This document shows, piece by piece, positions 10,008-19,920 of a stretch of 48,149 bases of DNA. Source of the stretch: an uncultured Synergistales bacterium (GTDB lineage: Bacteria; Synergistota; Synergistia; Synergistales; Aminobacteriaceae). A program made the translations under genes and the position numbers. Where the stretch lies: NCBI GenBank assembly GCA_905233455.1, contig CAJOES010000011.1:3959-52107 (forward strand), in the 5' to 3' direction. Numbering within the stretch: the first letter of the stretch is position 1; each line of letters opens with the position of its first letter. The notes below the pieces were generated by a model. That model saw nothing but the letters and a program-made list of their open reading frames with translations, had not been told where the DNA came from and ran no database searches.

Positions 10008-11385
10008 ATGCCCTGAATGACGCAGTGATTCTTGTTCCGTTTCCCGGCTGTGATGATATATCCAGAGTCCCACCCATAAGGCTCATTCTTTCCTTCATGC
10101 TTGCAAGCCCCCGGTGTCCCTCAACGCGCAAAGTCTCATGATTGATATTCTTAGCCTCAAAGCCAGTGCCGTTGTCCTCAATCTCCAGCACAGTAATGCC
10201 TTCATCATTCTTTTCTGCATGTATGTGTATCTCGTCAGCCTGTCCGTGCCGCACAGCGTTAGACACAGCCTCCTGAACTATGCGCAGGAGCGATAATATC
10301 TTTTCGTTCTTTACGTCGGCAGTCCTGATGCTGTCGTCGAAATCTGCCGTAACCTGAATATCATAGACCTGCGATAACCTTTCAGTCAGTTCGGTCAAAG
10401 CCTCAGCCAGCCCCAGGTTCATCCATGGCGGTGCAAGCTCATCACACAGGGATCTCAATTCGCGCACAACACTCTTCGCGATAATCTCCGTCCTTCTGAT
10501 TCTCTCGTTATCGTTCTCTGAATCCTCAAGGGTGATATGTATCTGCTGAAGCAGTGCCGTAACGTCCTGAAGCGGCCCGTCATGAATCTCCCGCGCCATG
10601 TCAACGCGTTCCTGTTCTTGTGCCCTCACGACATCACGCACATAGCTGTTGCGCAATTTGTCCCGTTCAACTGCGGCCTGTGCATAGCGTTTCAGTGCAT
10701 TGTGCACGCTCTCTATCTCCTTCACCGTTCCCTGTGCAAGCTCGTCCGGAATATCTTTGCCCAGTGTCATGCTGTCTATATCAGAAGCAAGTGCCTGAAG
10801 GGGATTCACCAGCCTGCGCCACAGAACACGAATAGCCGCAAAGCTCGCAAGCGCAATAATCACGATCAGAACCGGCCATACCCTGACGACACCGACGAGA
10901 CCGCCCAAAAGGTGAGACCATGAGACAGCAGCAACAACATATCCTCCGCTCGGACGCTGTACGGGATATACTGCAAGGGTGTACTGCGCTCCCTGCCTGT
11001 CCTCGACACGTACAGCCTTGCCGACTGGAAGGTCATTGCGCCATATTGCTGCGAGGTTCACTGCACCGGGAGAAGCGATTATGATCCTTCCGTCCTGCCC
11101 GATTAACGCAACCCAGCCAGGTATAGACGGCCCCCACGAGAAGAACGGAAAGCGCGTAAAGTCATTCAGCATGGAGAATGTCCAGATGTCAGAATCCCCG
11201 GAAAGATGATAGCTCATGCTCTCGGCCAAGTCCTGAACATATGAACTGACTGCGGCCTCCATTGCACGTTCCTGACTCACCATTCCGGCAACTGCTACAA
11301 GGACAACTGCGGCGGACGGGAATATCAATGCGCATAACAAAAAGGCCAGGAAGTGTGATCTTGGCCTTGCGAAAATCTTAAACAT
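10006..11385 (-). CDS. Sensor histidine kinase, NarX/LiaS-type (HisKA_3)
   Basis: Two TM segments, HAMP-like region, MAREIHDGPLQDVTALLQQ phosphoacceptor, NAVRHGQADEI and EDNGTGF/GHRGLASMKERM HATPase motifs. Confidence 0.9.
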   Translation of the reverse strand: MFKIFARPRSHFLAFLLCALIFPSAAVVLVAVAGMVSQERAMEAAVSSYVQDLAESMSYHLSGDSDIWTFSMLNDFTRFPFFSWGPSIPGWVALIGQDGRIIIASPGAVNLAAIWRNDLPVGKAVRVEDRQGAQYTLAVYPVQRPSGGYVVAAVSWSHLLGGLVGVVRVWPVLIVIIALASFAAIRVLWRRLVNPLQALASDIDSMTLGKDIPDELAQGTVKEIESVHNALKRYAQAAVERDKLRNSYVRDVVRAQEQERVDMAREIHDGPLQDVTALLQQIHITLEDSENDNERIRRTEIIAKSVVRELRSLCDELAPPWMNLGLAEALTELTERLSQVYDIQVTADFDDSIRTADVKNEKILSLLRIVQEAVSNAVRHGQADEIHIHAEKNDEGITVLEIEDNGTGFEAKNINHETLRVEGHRGLASMKERMSLMGGTLDISSQPGNGTRITASFRA

Positions 11386-11395
11386 TGAACGTTCT

Positions 11396-12018
11396 CTAGT
11401 CGTCCTCTAACAGTTCTTCAAGGGTAACGACTCCATACTTCAAGGCGAGCAGTAATGCTTCCGTCTTGTTGCGTGATCCCAGCTTGTCATATATCGACGC
11501 AAGATGAGTCTGCACAGTCCTTTCACTGATGAAAAGTTTCTTTGCGACTTCCTTGCTGCTGAGTCCTTTTCACGCTCACGAACCGAAAGCTGTTCTGGGA
11601 TAAAATCCTGCTCTCCCATGACTGAAGCAACTTCGGGATCAAGATACAGCCCGCCTTTTGCCACAGTATTTATGGCGGTGGTGAGTTCCTTCGGGCTGAC
11701 AGTCTTGAGCACAAAACCTCTTGCACCTGCCCTGAGAGACGCAATAACGTACTGCTGTGCATCATATGAGGTCAGCATAACTATAGCGGTATTCATTCCC
11801 TCGTTCTTGACCTTCTGCGCGACAGCAACGCCGTCAAGACCGGGCATACGAATATCCAGAAGCGCAACATCAGGCCGAAGCTCCTGAATCATTTCCCACG
11901 CGCTTATTCCGTCTTCAGCCTCAGCGACAAGCTCAAAAGTAGACTCACGCCTCACGAACTCCGCAATTCCTGAACGTGTTAAAGGGTGATCATCTGCAAG
12001 CAAAATTCTTACAGCCAT
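11396..12018 (-). pseudogene. NarL/FixJ-type response regulator with frameshifting deletion in the LuxR-type HTH
   Basis: Receiver domain MAVRILLADDHPLTRSGIAEF...LLDIRMPGLDG...LKTVSPKEL intact; after LSVRERE the frame shifts; alternate frame reads GLSSKEVAKKLFISERTVQTHLASIYDKLGSRNKTEALLLALKYGVVTLEELLEDD* ending at 11396. Confidence 0.85.
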
Positions 12019-12042
12019 AAAAATATCATCTCCTGAAATAAT

Positions 12043-12609
12043 TTACATGCCTATCAATTTTTCGACAGGTCTTAATGCTTTTATGGTTTCGTTAATTACA
12101 TCATCAAGGGGCATATTCATCTTTTCTGCTCCCTGCTTGATTATCTCACGGTTCACGCCTCGTGCAAAAGCTTTATCCTTCCATTTCTTTTTTACGGATT
12201 TAAGCTCAAGGTCAGCAAGTGATTTCGACGGTCTCACAAGTCCGGCAGTGATAATTAATCCTGTCAGTTCGTCCACCGTAAACAGTGTGCGTTCCATGTC
12301 ATTCACCGGCTCAACGTCCGTGCATATTCCCCAGCCGTGAGACTGCACAGCGTGTATGATATCCTCATCAACACCAGCATTCCGGAGAATTTCCGGCGCA
12401 ACGTGGCAGTGTTTCTCTGGAGTCTCTGTAGTCTGTTCCCAGTCTATGTCGTGCAATATACCTACGACTCCCCATAAATCCGGGTCTGCGTGATATAACT
12501 CTGCGAAGTGGCGCATTGCGGCTTCCACTGCAAACGCGTGATGTATATGCGATTCTTCTTTGTTGTACTGTTTCACTAAGTCTAGTGCCTGTTCTCTTGT
12601 CGGTATCAT
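12043..12609 (-). CDS. HD domain-containing (HDIG-type) predicted hydrolase
   Basis: HHAFAVEAAMRHFA, VGILHDIDWEQ, HAVQSHGWG motifs. Confidence 0.8.
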   Translation of the reverse strand: MIPTREQALDLVKQYNKEESHIHHAFAVEAAMRHFAELYHADPDLWGVVGILHDIDWEQTTETPEKHCHVAPEILRNAGVDEDIIHAVQSHGWGICTDVEPVNDMERTLFTVDELTGLIITAGLVRPSKSLADLELKSVKKKWKDKAFARGVNREIIKQGAEKMNMPLDDVINETIKALRPVEKLIGM

Positions 12610-12625
12610 TAAGATTTATCCCCCT

Positions 12626-13576
12626 TTAATTATGTATATATTTTCTAACTGTTAATTTTAATGTATATGGCACGAATGCTTTTGCAAGCTGCCAGATATT
12701 GCCTAGAACGTCGCTAGGATTCAAAACGACAAGCTGAAACCATGTCCTGAAAACATCTTTATATTTTCTGTTAGCTCCATATTTACTCAACAAGTTTTTT
12801 AGTGCCAATATATGACAATTTTTATTTTCGTTCAGACGATGCCGGTTCTTTTGATATATCTGTTCATACGCCAGCATATTTGTTTTTATATCGTTGCTTA
12901 TTCTCATTCTTCCATGTTCAGAAATATGTACATTTAAGAGAGGCTCATTGACATATGCAAAATCATAACGTTCTGACATTCTAAGCCATAAGTCCCAATC
13001 CTCAAGAGCTTCCAGAAATTCATCAAAGCCTCCTGCTTCCATCACTGCTTCCGACCTCAAAAGTGTGGCAACAGAAATAAAATTTGTTCTAACCAATTCT
13101 GTAAACATGTCCCCGCTGCTATTATGCTTGTCTTTATATATTGATATTGTAATCTTTCCTGTATCATCATTTATAAGGTAGTTTCCGCAATAAACCAGTG
13201 CCAACTTTTTGCTCTTGCCTTGAAACATTGCTAGCTGCTTTTCGAGTTTTGTGGGCAGCCATTCATCATCGTCATCAAGATAAGCAATGAACTCATACCC
13301 CCCCCCATCTTGTGTATTTCGCGCAATCTCTAGGGCGGTATTTCTGGCATGTGATACACCATAATTCCTGTCATGCTGAACGTAACATATTCTGCTGTCC
13401 TTTTCTGCCCAGCCTTCTACCATCTTTCTGACATCATCACGGTATTCATAGTCTGCAGGGCTATCATCTACTACAACAAGATTCCAATCCTGATATGTCT
13501 GTGCAACTACGCTCTTGAGTGCACGTTCAACCATTTCCGGCCTGCGCTTGTGCGTGGTTATTGCCGCAAGTATCAT
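12626..13576 (-). CDS. Family 2 glycosyltransferase (copy 2), contains G9 tract
   Basis: MILAAITTHKRRPEMVERALKSVVAQTYQDWNLVVVDDSPADY...YLDDDDEWLPTKLEKQL; start set at 13576, overlapping the upstream GT2 stop (ATGA type). Confidence 0.9.
   Translation of the reverse strand: MILAAITTHKRRPEMVERALKSVVAQTYQDWNLVVVDDSPADYEYRDDVRKMVEGWAEKDSRICYVQHDRNYGVSHARNTALEIARNTQDGGGYEFIAYLDDDDEWLPTKLEKQLAMFQGKSKKLALVYCGNYLINDDTGKITISIYKDKHNSSGDMFTELVRTNFISVATLLRSEAVMEAGGFDEFLEALEDWDLWLRMSERYDFAYVNEPLLNVHISEHGRMRISNDIKTNMLAYEQIYQKNRHRLNENKNCHILALKNLLSKYGANRKYKDVFRTWFQLVVLNPSDVLGNIWQLAKAFVPYTLKLTVRKYIHN
13298..13306 (-). repeat. Homopolymer G9 (C9 on + strand) inside GT2 coding sequence
   Basis: actcatacccccccccatcttg; coding strand GAT GGG GGG GGG TAT (DGGGY). 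Confidence 0.95.
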
Positions 13577-14418
13577 CTCTTTTCCCCCTTTATATGTGCC
13601 CATAACCTGAACGGCTGAAGCGGTAATGCCCTCAGCCACAGCATAAAGCTCTTCATGTATTCTCCGTTCTCCCTGTACATCTCCGACAGTGCAGAAAGCC
13701 TCTTGCAGCGTATATACCTGCTCTTGGCCGGGTGTTTTCTGCATATCCCTTCAAGCCCCTGAATGCGCCTCGTGATGCTTCCTGTAATATGTTCTCCCGT
13801 ATGAACATGATACCTCACGAGCGGTTCAGGCACGAACGCGGCATCATGCTTCTGCGCGATGGTCAGCCACATATCCCAGTCCTGACACGACTTCATGCCC
13901 TCGTCAAAACCTCCCGCATCTTCAAGGGCTTTTCTGCGTACCAGCGGGAAACTGCAAGACCCCACAAAATTTTCGCGCATAAGGTCATCATAGATACTGC
14001 CTTCAATGAATACGGACTTTGCGGTCTCTTCCGTGCCTGTATCGTCATGAACCATCATTCGCCCGCAATAGACCATAGCAATATTTTCATTCGTGAATCT
14101 CGCTAGCTGTTTCTCCAGCTTCTCCGGCATAAATTCATCATCATCATCAAGGTACGCTATGTATTCTCCCTTTGCGAGCTTCAAGCCCGTATTGCGCGCA
14201 CGGTTAGCTCCGTAATTCCTTTCGTGCCGAACATAAGATATATTCCCCTTAAGGCCAAGCACCATATCACGGACATCATCACTAAAAGCATAATCTGCCG
14301 GGCTGTCATCTACAATGATTAGTTCCCAGTCCGTAAATGTCTGGGATATGACGCTGTCGATTGCACGTTTGAGCATTCCGGGTTCTCTCTTGTATGTAGT
14401 GATTATGACGGTTATCAA
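13573..14418 (-). CDS. Family 2 glycosyltransferase (copy 1)
   Basis: MITVIITTYKREPGMLKRAIDSVISQTFTDWELIIVDDSPADY...AYLDDDDEFMPEKLEKQLARF; clear paralog of the downstream gene. Confidence 0.92.
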   Translation of the reverse strand: MITVIITTYKREPGMLKRAIDSVISQTFTDWELIIVDDSPADYAFSDDVRDMVLGLKGNISYVRHERNYGANRARNTGLKLAKGEYIAYLDDDDEFMPEKLEKQLARFTNENIAMVYCGRMMVHDDTGTEETAKSVFIEGSIYDDLMRENFVGSCSFPLVRRKALEDAGGFDEGMKSCQDWDMWLTIAQKHDAAFVPEPLVRYHVHTGEHITGSITRRIQGLEGICRKHPAKSRYIRCKRLSALSEMYRENGEYMKSFMLWLRALPLQPFRLWAHIKGEKR

Positions 14419-14571
14419 GGCAAAATAAATTCTCCTGCAAAAAATTTTTTGTATTATAGCTTGACGGCCTGATAAATTCGTATCATATTAGGCTGAATTT
14501 TTCGGAAATGCCATAATCTTAATATTGTGTGTATAATTTTATCTCGCAAACTTTTTCAGGAGGCTGTATCA

Positions 14572-15450
14572 ATGCACAAAATAATTACAGCAATAATATT
14601 ATTGGTATCAGTATTCATTCCACATATGTCATATGCAGACGAAGACAGGTCAGCAATTCTTGTAGTGTCTTTCGGGACATCAGTACCTGAAGCCCGCAGA
14701 GCAATAGATGCTCTCGTCAATGCCGCACGTGAATCGTTCCCTGAATCTGCAGTCAGGCTAGCATTCACCTCAAACATAATACGCCGCAAAATTGCCCGTG
14801 AAACCGGGGAGATTATCCCGAACCCAGTACAGGCACTTGCACAGCTCAATGATGAAGGATTCGAGGAAGTGTACGTAATGCCTACGCACATGATACCAGG
14901 CGAGGAATATGACGAGATTGCTGAAGTTGTTGGAGCATTCAGCGTTCTTGACGGCAAATACGGCTTCGATGATATTTCTTTGGGTGCTCCGTTCCTGTAT
15001 GGCGTTCAGGACTGCGAGAGAATGGCTGATATTCTGACTGAACGTTTCAGTACCCACCTTGCCGACAAGGAGACTGCAATAATACTCATGGGGCATGGAA
15101 CGCCGGAGCATTTCGCAAACGCAATGTACTCACAGCTTCAGCTTGCATTAGACACTAAGGCTTACGGAAGATTCTTTCTCGGTACAGTTGAGGCCGCACC
15201 AAAGATTGAAGACGTTATTGCACGGCTGAAGAGACACCCTGAAGTGAAGAAGCTCGTATTATCGCCGTTCATGATCGTTGCAGGGGATCACGCGCATAAT
15301 GACCTTGCAGGAGAAGATGACGAAGATTCATGGCTGAACGTGTTAAAGGCTAACGGCTACGATAATATCAGCACTTATCTTGTAGGACTCGGCGAGGATA
15401 AGAACATAGCAAAAGATTTCGTGAAAAAGATTGAGGATCTCATGGAGTAA
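14572..15450 (+). CDS. cbiK: Sirohydrochlorin cobaltochelatase, CbiK-type, with signal peptide
   Basis: MHKIITAIILLVSVFIPHMSYA signal; ILVVSFGTSVPEARRAIDALV, TSNIIRRKIARETG, PTHMIPGEEYDEI, LMGHGTPEHFANAMYSQL, PFMIVAGDHAHNDLAGEDDEDSW. Confidence 0.9.
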   Translation: MHKIITAIILLVSVFIPHMSYADEDRSAILVVSFGTSVPEARRAIDALVNAARESFPESAVRLAFTSNIIRRKIARETGEIIPNPVQALAQLNDEGFEEVYVMPTHMIPGEEYDEIAEVVGAFSVLDGKYGFDDISLGAPFLYGVQDCERMADILTERFSTHLADKETAIILMGHGTPEHFANAMYSQLQLALDTKAYGRFFLGTVEAAPKIEDVIARLKRHPEVKKLVLSPFMIVAGDHAHNDLAGEDDEDSWLNVLKANGYDNISTYLVGLGEDKNIAKDFVKKIEDLME

Positions 15451-16372
15451 ATATATATTGCTGTCATCACTGGCAGTAATATCCGTATGGCGCATCACTT
15501 CAGGCGATTGGGATATTCCGTTGTCTGAAGTGATTTATTTTCTGCTCAACGGCGGAAGTTCTCCTGAAGCAATAGTTATACGTTCGGTGAGGCTTCCCCG
15601 TCTTCTGTGTTCTGTAGGCACAGGGGGATTACTGAGCGTTGCAGGTATGGTTCTTCAGGGCTTGCTCGCGAATCCTCTTGCAGAACCTTACACGCTGGGC
15701 ATAGCGTCAGGTGCGGCATTCGGTGCGGCATTGGGCATAATGACCGGAGCATTCATGACTATGCCGGGAGCTTTTGCCGGTGCTTTGGGTGCGCTGGCAT
15801 TGACGGGGCTGATAGCGCGGGACGGTACGAACAGCAAAATCATTCTTGCCGGTGTGATCTCTAATGCTGTGCTGTCTGCAGGCGTAACGTTCCTGAAGGC
15901 TGTTGCGGGAGACAGGCTCGGCGCAGTGGTATTGTGGCTGATGGGGAGCTTCTCCGGAGCAGGGATGCGTGATGCGTATGCTGTAGGGACGGGGATAATG
16001 CTCGTGATGATTCCCGCGTATGTTCTTGCACCGGTGCTTGACGCTATGAGTCTGGGCAGGGACAGGGCGGCGGTTCTGGGCGTGAATGAACGTGCTGTGA
16101 GAATCTTTCTGCTGGTATTCTGCTCTCTGGGCGTGGCTCTGTGCGTGAGTGCTTTCGGGGTTATAGGCTTTGCGGGGCTGGTTGTGCCTCATATTGCGAG
16201 GGGGATTGCAGGGGCAGGACACAGACGGGCGATAATGTATGCTTTCCTGATTGGTGCGTGTTTGCTGGGAATTGCGGACGGGATTGCGCAAAGGCTGGGT
16301 GAATTGCCGGTGGGCGTGCTTACGGCATTAACTGGCGGGCCGTTCTTCTGCTGGATACTCTGCGGAAAGTGA
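15431..16372 (+). CDS. FecCD/BtuC-type ABC transporter permease
   Basis: VRLPRLLCSVGTGGLLSVAGMVLQGLLANPLAEPYTLGIASGAAFGAALG; GFAGLVVPHIAR; overlaps the cbiK 3' end. Start codon uncertain. Confidence 0.88.
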   Translation: MRISWSKYILLSSLAVISVWRITSGDWDIPLSEVIYFLLNGGSSPEAIVIRSVRLPRLLCSVGTGGLLSVAGMVLQGLLANPLAEPYTLGIASGAAFGAALGIMTGAFMTMPGAFAGALGALALTGLIARDGTNSKIILAGVISNAVLSAGVTFLKAVAGDRLGAVVLWLMGSFSGAGMRDAYAVGTGIMLVMIPAYVLAPVLDAMSLGRDRAAVLGVNERAVRIFLLVFCSLGVALCVSAFGVIGFAGLVVPHIARGIAGAGHRRAIMYAFLIGACLLGIADGIAQRLGELPVGVLTALTGGPFFCWILCGK

Positions 16373-16391
16373 TTTTGTGCCGTATATATGA

Positions 16392-16428
16392 AAATCCCCT
16401 CCGCCATCAGATGACAGAGGGGGGAAAT
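16392..16428. terminator. Hairpin between convergent permease and dehydratase genes
   Basis: aaaatcccctccgccatcagatgacagaggggggaaa. Confidence 0.55.
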
Positions 16429-16430
16429 GT

Positions 16431-18179
16431 TTAGTCCTCGTATTCAAGATATGCACCCTTCATTGGGCTTGCCGCTAATTCACTGAACAGCCGCAATACT
16501 CCCTTCTTGTATTTCTTGGGTCTGGGCTTCCAGTTCTTTTTGCGTTCGGCTAGAATTTCATCTATCTCTTCAGGTGTCTTGCGTTCCCCCTTAACGCCGA
16601 TAATATTCAGCTTCCGTGCGAAAACGTCAAGCTCAATCACGTCTCCTTCCTCAACGAGTGCGATCGGTCCTCCGGCCATAGCTTCAGGACTGCAATGACC
16701 GATAACCGGCCCTGTAGATGCTCCGGAGAATCTTCCGTCAGTGATGAGTGCTATAGACCGGCCAAGCTCGGCATCAGAACTTATTGCTTCGGACGTGTAG
16801 AACATTTCCGGCATTCCTGACCCTTTAGGCCCCTCATAGCGGATGAACACAGCATCACCCTTCTGTACTTTGTGGTGCAGAACGGCATCAAGGCATTCTT
16901 CCTCGCTGTCGAAAGGCCTTGCATTCAGCACGGCTTTGTACATCTCTTTAGGACATGCTGTGTGCTTGATCACTGCTCCTTCAGGTGCAAGGTTGCCCTT
17001 CAAGACTGCTATGCTTCCTTCAGTTCCTATTGCCTTATCGTAAGGACGTATTATGTCTTCCTTCGTGATGTTGATTCCGTATTTCTTGTTCGCCTCATCA
17101 AGCCACTTCTGGCAGCGTTCATAGAATCCGTTAGCTTTCAGTTCCGCAAGATTCTCGCCGAGAGTCTTTCCCGTGATAGTCTTTGCGTCAAGGTGCAATA
17201 CTCCCTTGATTTCTTCCATGATTGCAGGAACGCCGCCGGCATAATAGAAGAACTCAGCAGGCCATTTCCCTGCAGGTCTCAGGTCTAACAGGTAATGCGC
17301 TCCCCTGTGCAGACGGTCAAAAGTATCGCCCGTTATCGTGAGGCCGTATTCATGCGCGATTGCAGGAAGGTGTAACAGACAGTTAGTGCTTCCGGAGATT
17401 GCCGCATGAACCATGATTGCATTTTCTAGGCTGTCCATAGTTACTATGTCTGAAGGCTTTACCCCCAGTTTTGCCAGCTCTACAATCCTCTTTCCGGCAT
17501 TATAGGCGTAATCGATAAGATCCGGACTCGTTGCCGGGAGCAGTGCACTTCCCGGAAGACTCAGTCCCAGGGCTTCAGCCATAATCTGAAGTGTTGAGGC
17601 CGTACCGATGAACGAACACGCACCACATGACGGACACGCATTATGTTTTGCCCAGAGTAATTTTGCCTCGTCTATCTCTCCGCGCTCAAATTTTGCCGAA
17701 TACATGCCTAACTGCTCAAGCGTAAGAAGTTCAGGCCCGGCACTCATTGTCCCGCCCGTTACCATGACTGACGGGATATTCACACGCGCCATGCCGATAA
17801 GATTTCCCGGCATTCCCTTATCGCATGATGATATGAAGACTCCGCCGTCAAAAGGTGTTGCATTGGCGTGAATCTCTATCATGTTCGCAATCATTTCACG
17901 GCTCGCAAGGCTGAAGTTGATCCCGTCATGTCCCTGACTTTCACCGTCGCATATGTCCGTACAGAAATATCTTGCTCCATAACCCCCTGCATCAGTTACT
18001 CCCCTGCGTACTGCTTCAACCAGCCTGAACAGATGACCGCTGCCCGGATGGCTGTCCCCTGCAGTGCTCTCTATGATGATCTGAGGCTTTCCGAGATCTT
18101 CAGGCTTCCATCCTGTGCCTATCCTCAACGGGTCAAGTTCCGGTGCAATCTTCCGGAGTTTCTGGCTCGTCAGTTCCAT
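16431..18179 (-). CDS. IlvD/Edd-family dehydratase (dihydroxy-acid or sugar-acid dehydratase)
   Basis: CDICDGESQGHDG-type region, SSCDKGMPGNLIGMARVNIPSVMVTGG, ACPSCGACSFIGTASTLQIMAEALGLSLPGSALLPA, LITDGRFSGASTGPVIGHCSPEA. Confidence 0.88.
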   Translation of the reverse strand: MELTSQKLRKIAPELDPLRIGTGWKPEDLGKPQIIIESTAGDSHPGSGHLFRLVEAVRRGVTDAGGYGARYFCTDICDGESQGHDGINFSLASREMIANMIEIHANATPFDGGVFISSCDKGMPGNLIGMARVNIPSVMVTGGTMSAGPELLTLEQLGMYSAKFERGEIDEAKLLWAKHNACPSCGACSFIGTASTLQIMAEALGLSLPGSALLPATSPDLIDYAYNAGKRIVELAKLGVKPSDIVTMDSLENAIMVHAAISGSTNCLLHLPAIAHEYGLTITGDTFDRLHRGAHYLLDLRPAGKWPAEFFYYAGGVPAIMEEIKGVLHLDAKTITGKTLGENLAELKANGFYERCQKWLDEANKKYGINITKEDIIRPYDKAIGTEGSIAVLKGNLAPEGAVIKHTACPKEMYKAVLNARPFDSEEECLDAVLHHKVQKGDAVFIRYEGPKGSGMPEMFYTSEAISSDAELGRSIALITDGRFSGASTGPVIGHCSPEAMAGGPIALVEEGDVIELDVFARKLNIIGVKGERKTPEEIDEILAERKKNWKPRPKKYKKGVLRLFSELAASPMKGAYLEYED

Positions 18180-18195
18180 AAAACTTTTACCCCCT

Positions 18196-18525
18196 TTACT
18201 CTAAATGTGCTTCCTCGTTCTTTATCTCCCAATGAATAAGAAAAGTAAGAGCACCGCGTAAAAGGATTATTGCGCCTAATATGACAAGTTCGCTGCGTTC
18301 CCTGACTATAACCGTGCGGAGAACCTCACCGCCTAACTTGAACTCAAGAGCTAAAGCTATTCCCTGCGCAAGAGTCAGTCTCACGTGAGGGTCTCTCTTG
18401 ATACAGCCCCATATGCTTTTTGCCGTCGTAACGAGAAGTATCACTACTCCAACGCACTCCATCAATAACACGCCGTACTGCACTACCATCTTGAATATTT
18501 CTTCTATCTGGCTCAACAATTCCAT
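18196..18525 (-). CDS. DUF1622-like small membrane protein
   Basis: LLMECVGVVILLVTTAKSIWGCIK...LTLAQGIALALEFKLGGEVLRTVIVRERSELVILGAIILLRGALTFLIHWEI. Confidence 0.75.
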   Translation of the reverse strand: MELLSQIEEIFKMVVQYGVLLMECVGVVILLVTTAKSIWGCIKRDPHVRLTLAQGIALALEFKLGGEVLRTVIVRERSELVILGAIILLRGALTFLIHWEIKNEEAHLE

Positions 18526-18567
18526 TATGAATGCACCTCCTTTTCTTATTTTAAGCTATATTTATCC

Positions 18568-19920
18568 CTAGAAACAGAGAGAAATTATCAGTGCTACAAC
18601 GAAGCCCGAAACTCCTACCCATGTTTCCATTAATGTCCATGTCTTGAGGGTAGTCTTCTCGTCCATTCCTACAAGTGATTTCACCAGCCAGAAGCCGGAA
18701 TCATTGAAGTGCGAGCATACCGTTGAACCTCCTGCAACAGCCGCAACAACGCACGCCTTGTAGAGAGGAGTCAGAGACTGTACTGCAGGCATAGCAGCAA
18801 CGATTCCTGCCGCCATAGTCATAGCCACCGTAGCACTTCCCACACAGATACGCACCAGAGTAGCCACGATGAACGCTACAACTACTATGGGCATGTTGAT
18901 TGATGCTACAGCGTTTCCGATAAGATTTCCGATGCCCGAATACTGAAGAACATAGCGCAGGACTCCGCCGCAGGCCGTAACCAGAAGGATTAACCCTGTA
19001 GGCTCTAATGATTTCGTCATAACCTTTTCTAGTTCAGCCATAGAATAGCCGTGCTTTATGCCTAAACGGTACATGGCAAAAATCGTAGCTATAAGCAATG
19101 CCACGAAAGGCTCGCCCAAGAAGTTAAAGATTGGCATTACGTCCTTCATTGCGGGGATAACTCCGAATACTGACTTGAAGATGATCAATACTAACGGGAT
19201 AAGAATTATTCCTGCGATCGTCCAGAATGAAGGCAATTTTGATTCATCAAAGTCTGCCTGATTCTGTATTGAGGCAGGGACAGGAACAAAATGATGTTTA
19301 CCGCAGTAAGCTCCCCATATCGGGCCTGCAACGATCATAGCGAGAGTTCCGCAGAATACGCCGATAAGGATTACCCAGCCGAGATCTACGCCTATCTGCG
19401 TTGCAACAAGCACGGGGCCGGGTGTCGGGGGTATGAACGCATGGCCTACGGCAAGACCTGCAAGAAGCGGTATCGTGTAGAACAATGCGCTTCTGTTCGT
19501 CCTCTTGGCCAGAGTGAACGCTAACGGAATAAGTATGATGAGTCCGGCATCAAAGAATACGGGGATTGCAACAACAAGACCGGTTATGCCCAGTGCCCAT
19601 GCTGCTTTTTCGTCGCCGAACTTCTTCACCATTGAGATCGCAAGAGTCTGCGCGCCTCCTGAAGCTTCAAGTATTGCGCCGAACATTGAGCCTAACCCGA
19701 CGAGCAGTGCTATTCCCTGAAGCGTCAAGCCCATTCCGTCATTCACTGACTTTATGATGAGCGGCAAAGGCATTCCTGCAATCAGCCCTATAGATATTGC
19801 ACCGACAAGAATAGAAATTATTGCGTGAACCTTGAACTTGATGATGAGAAGCAAAAGAATGATTAAACCGATGAGCGCGCCTAACACAAGGCGGGTTGAA
19901 TCTAAAGCTACGCCTTCCAT
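18568..19920 (-). CDS. GntP-family gluconate/sugar-acid permease
   Basis: Multi-TM; HAFIPPTPGPVLVATQIGVDLGWVI, GSATVAMTMAAGIVAAMPAV, CSHFNDSGFWLVKSLVGMDEKTTLKTWTLMETWVG. Confidence 0.92.
   Translation of the reverse strand: MEGVALDSTRLVLGALIGLIILLLLIIKFKVHAIISILVGAISIGLIAGMPLPLIIKSVNDGMGLTLQGIALLVGLGSMFGAILEASGGAQTLAISMVKKFGDEKAAWALGITGLVVAIPVFFDAGLIILIPLAFTLAKRTNRSALFYTIPLLAGLAVGHAFIPPTPGPVLVATQIGVDLGWVILIGVFCGTLAMIVAGPIWGAYCGKHHFVPVPASIQNQADFDESKLPSFWTIAGIILIPLVLIIFKSVFGVIPAMKDVMPIFNFLGEPFVALLIATIFAMYRLGIKHGYSMAELEKVMTKSLEPTGLILLVTACGGVLRYVLQYSGIGNLIGNAVASINMPIVVVAFIVATLVRICVGSATVAMTMAAGIVAAMPAVQSLTPLYKACVVAAVAGGSTVCSHFNDSGFWLVKSLVGMDEKTTLKTWTLMETWVGVSGFVVALIISLCF

Noticed and set aside
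18196-18525. DUF1622 protein as a small phage-type membrane protein
   Set aside because: Sequence pattern fits the DUF1622 family better, and no other phage genes are nearby.
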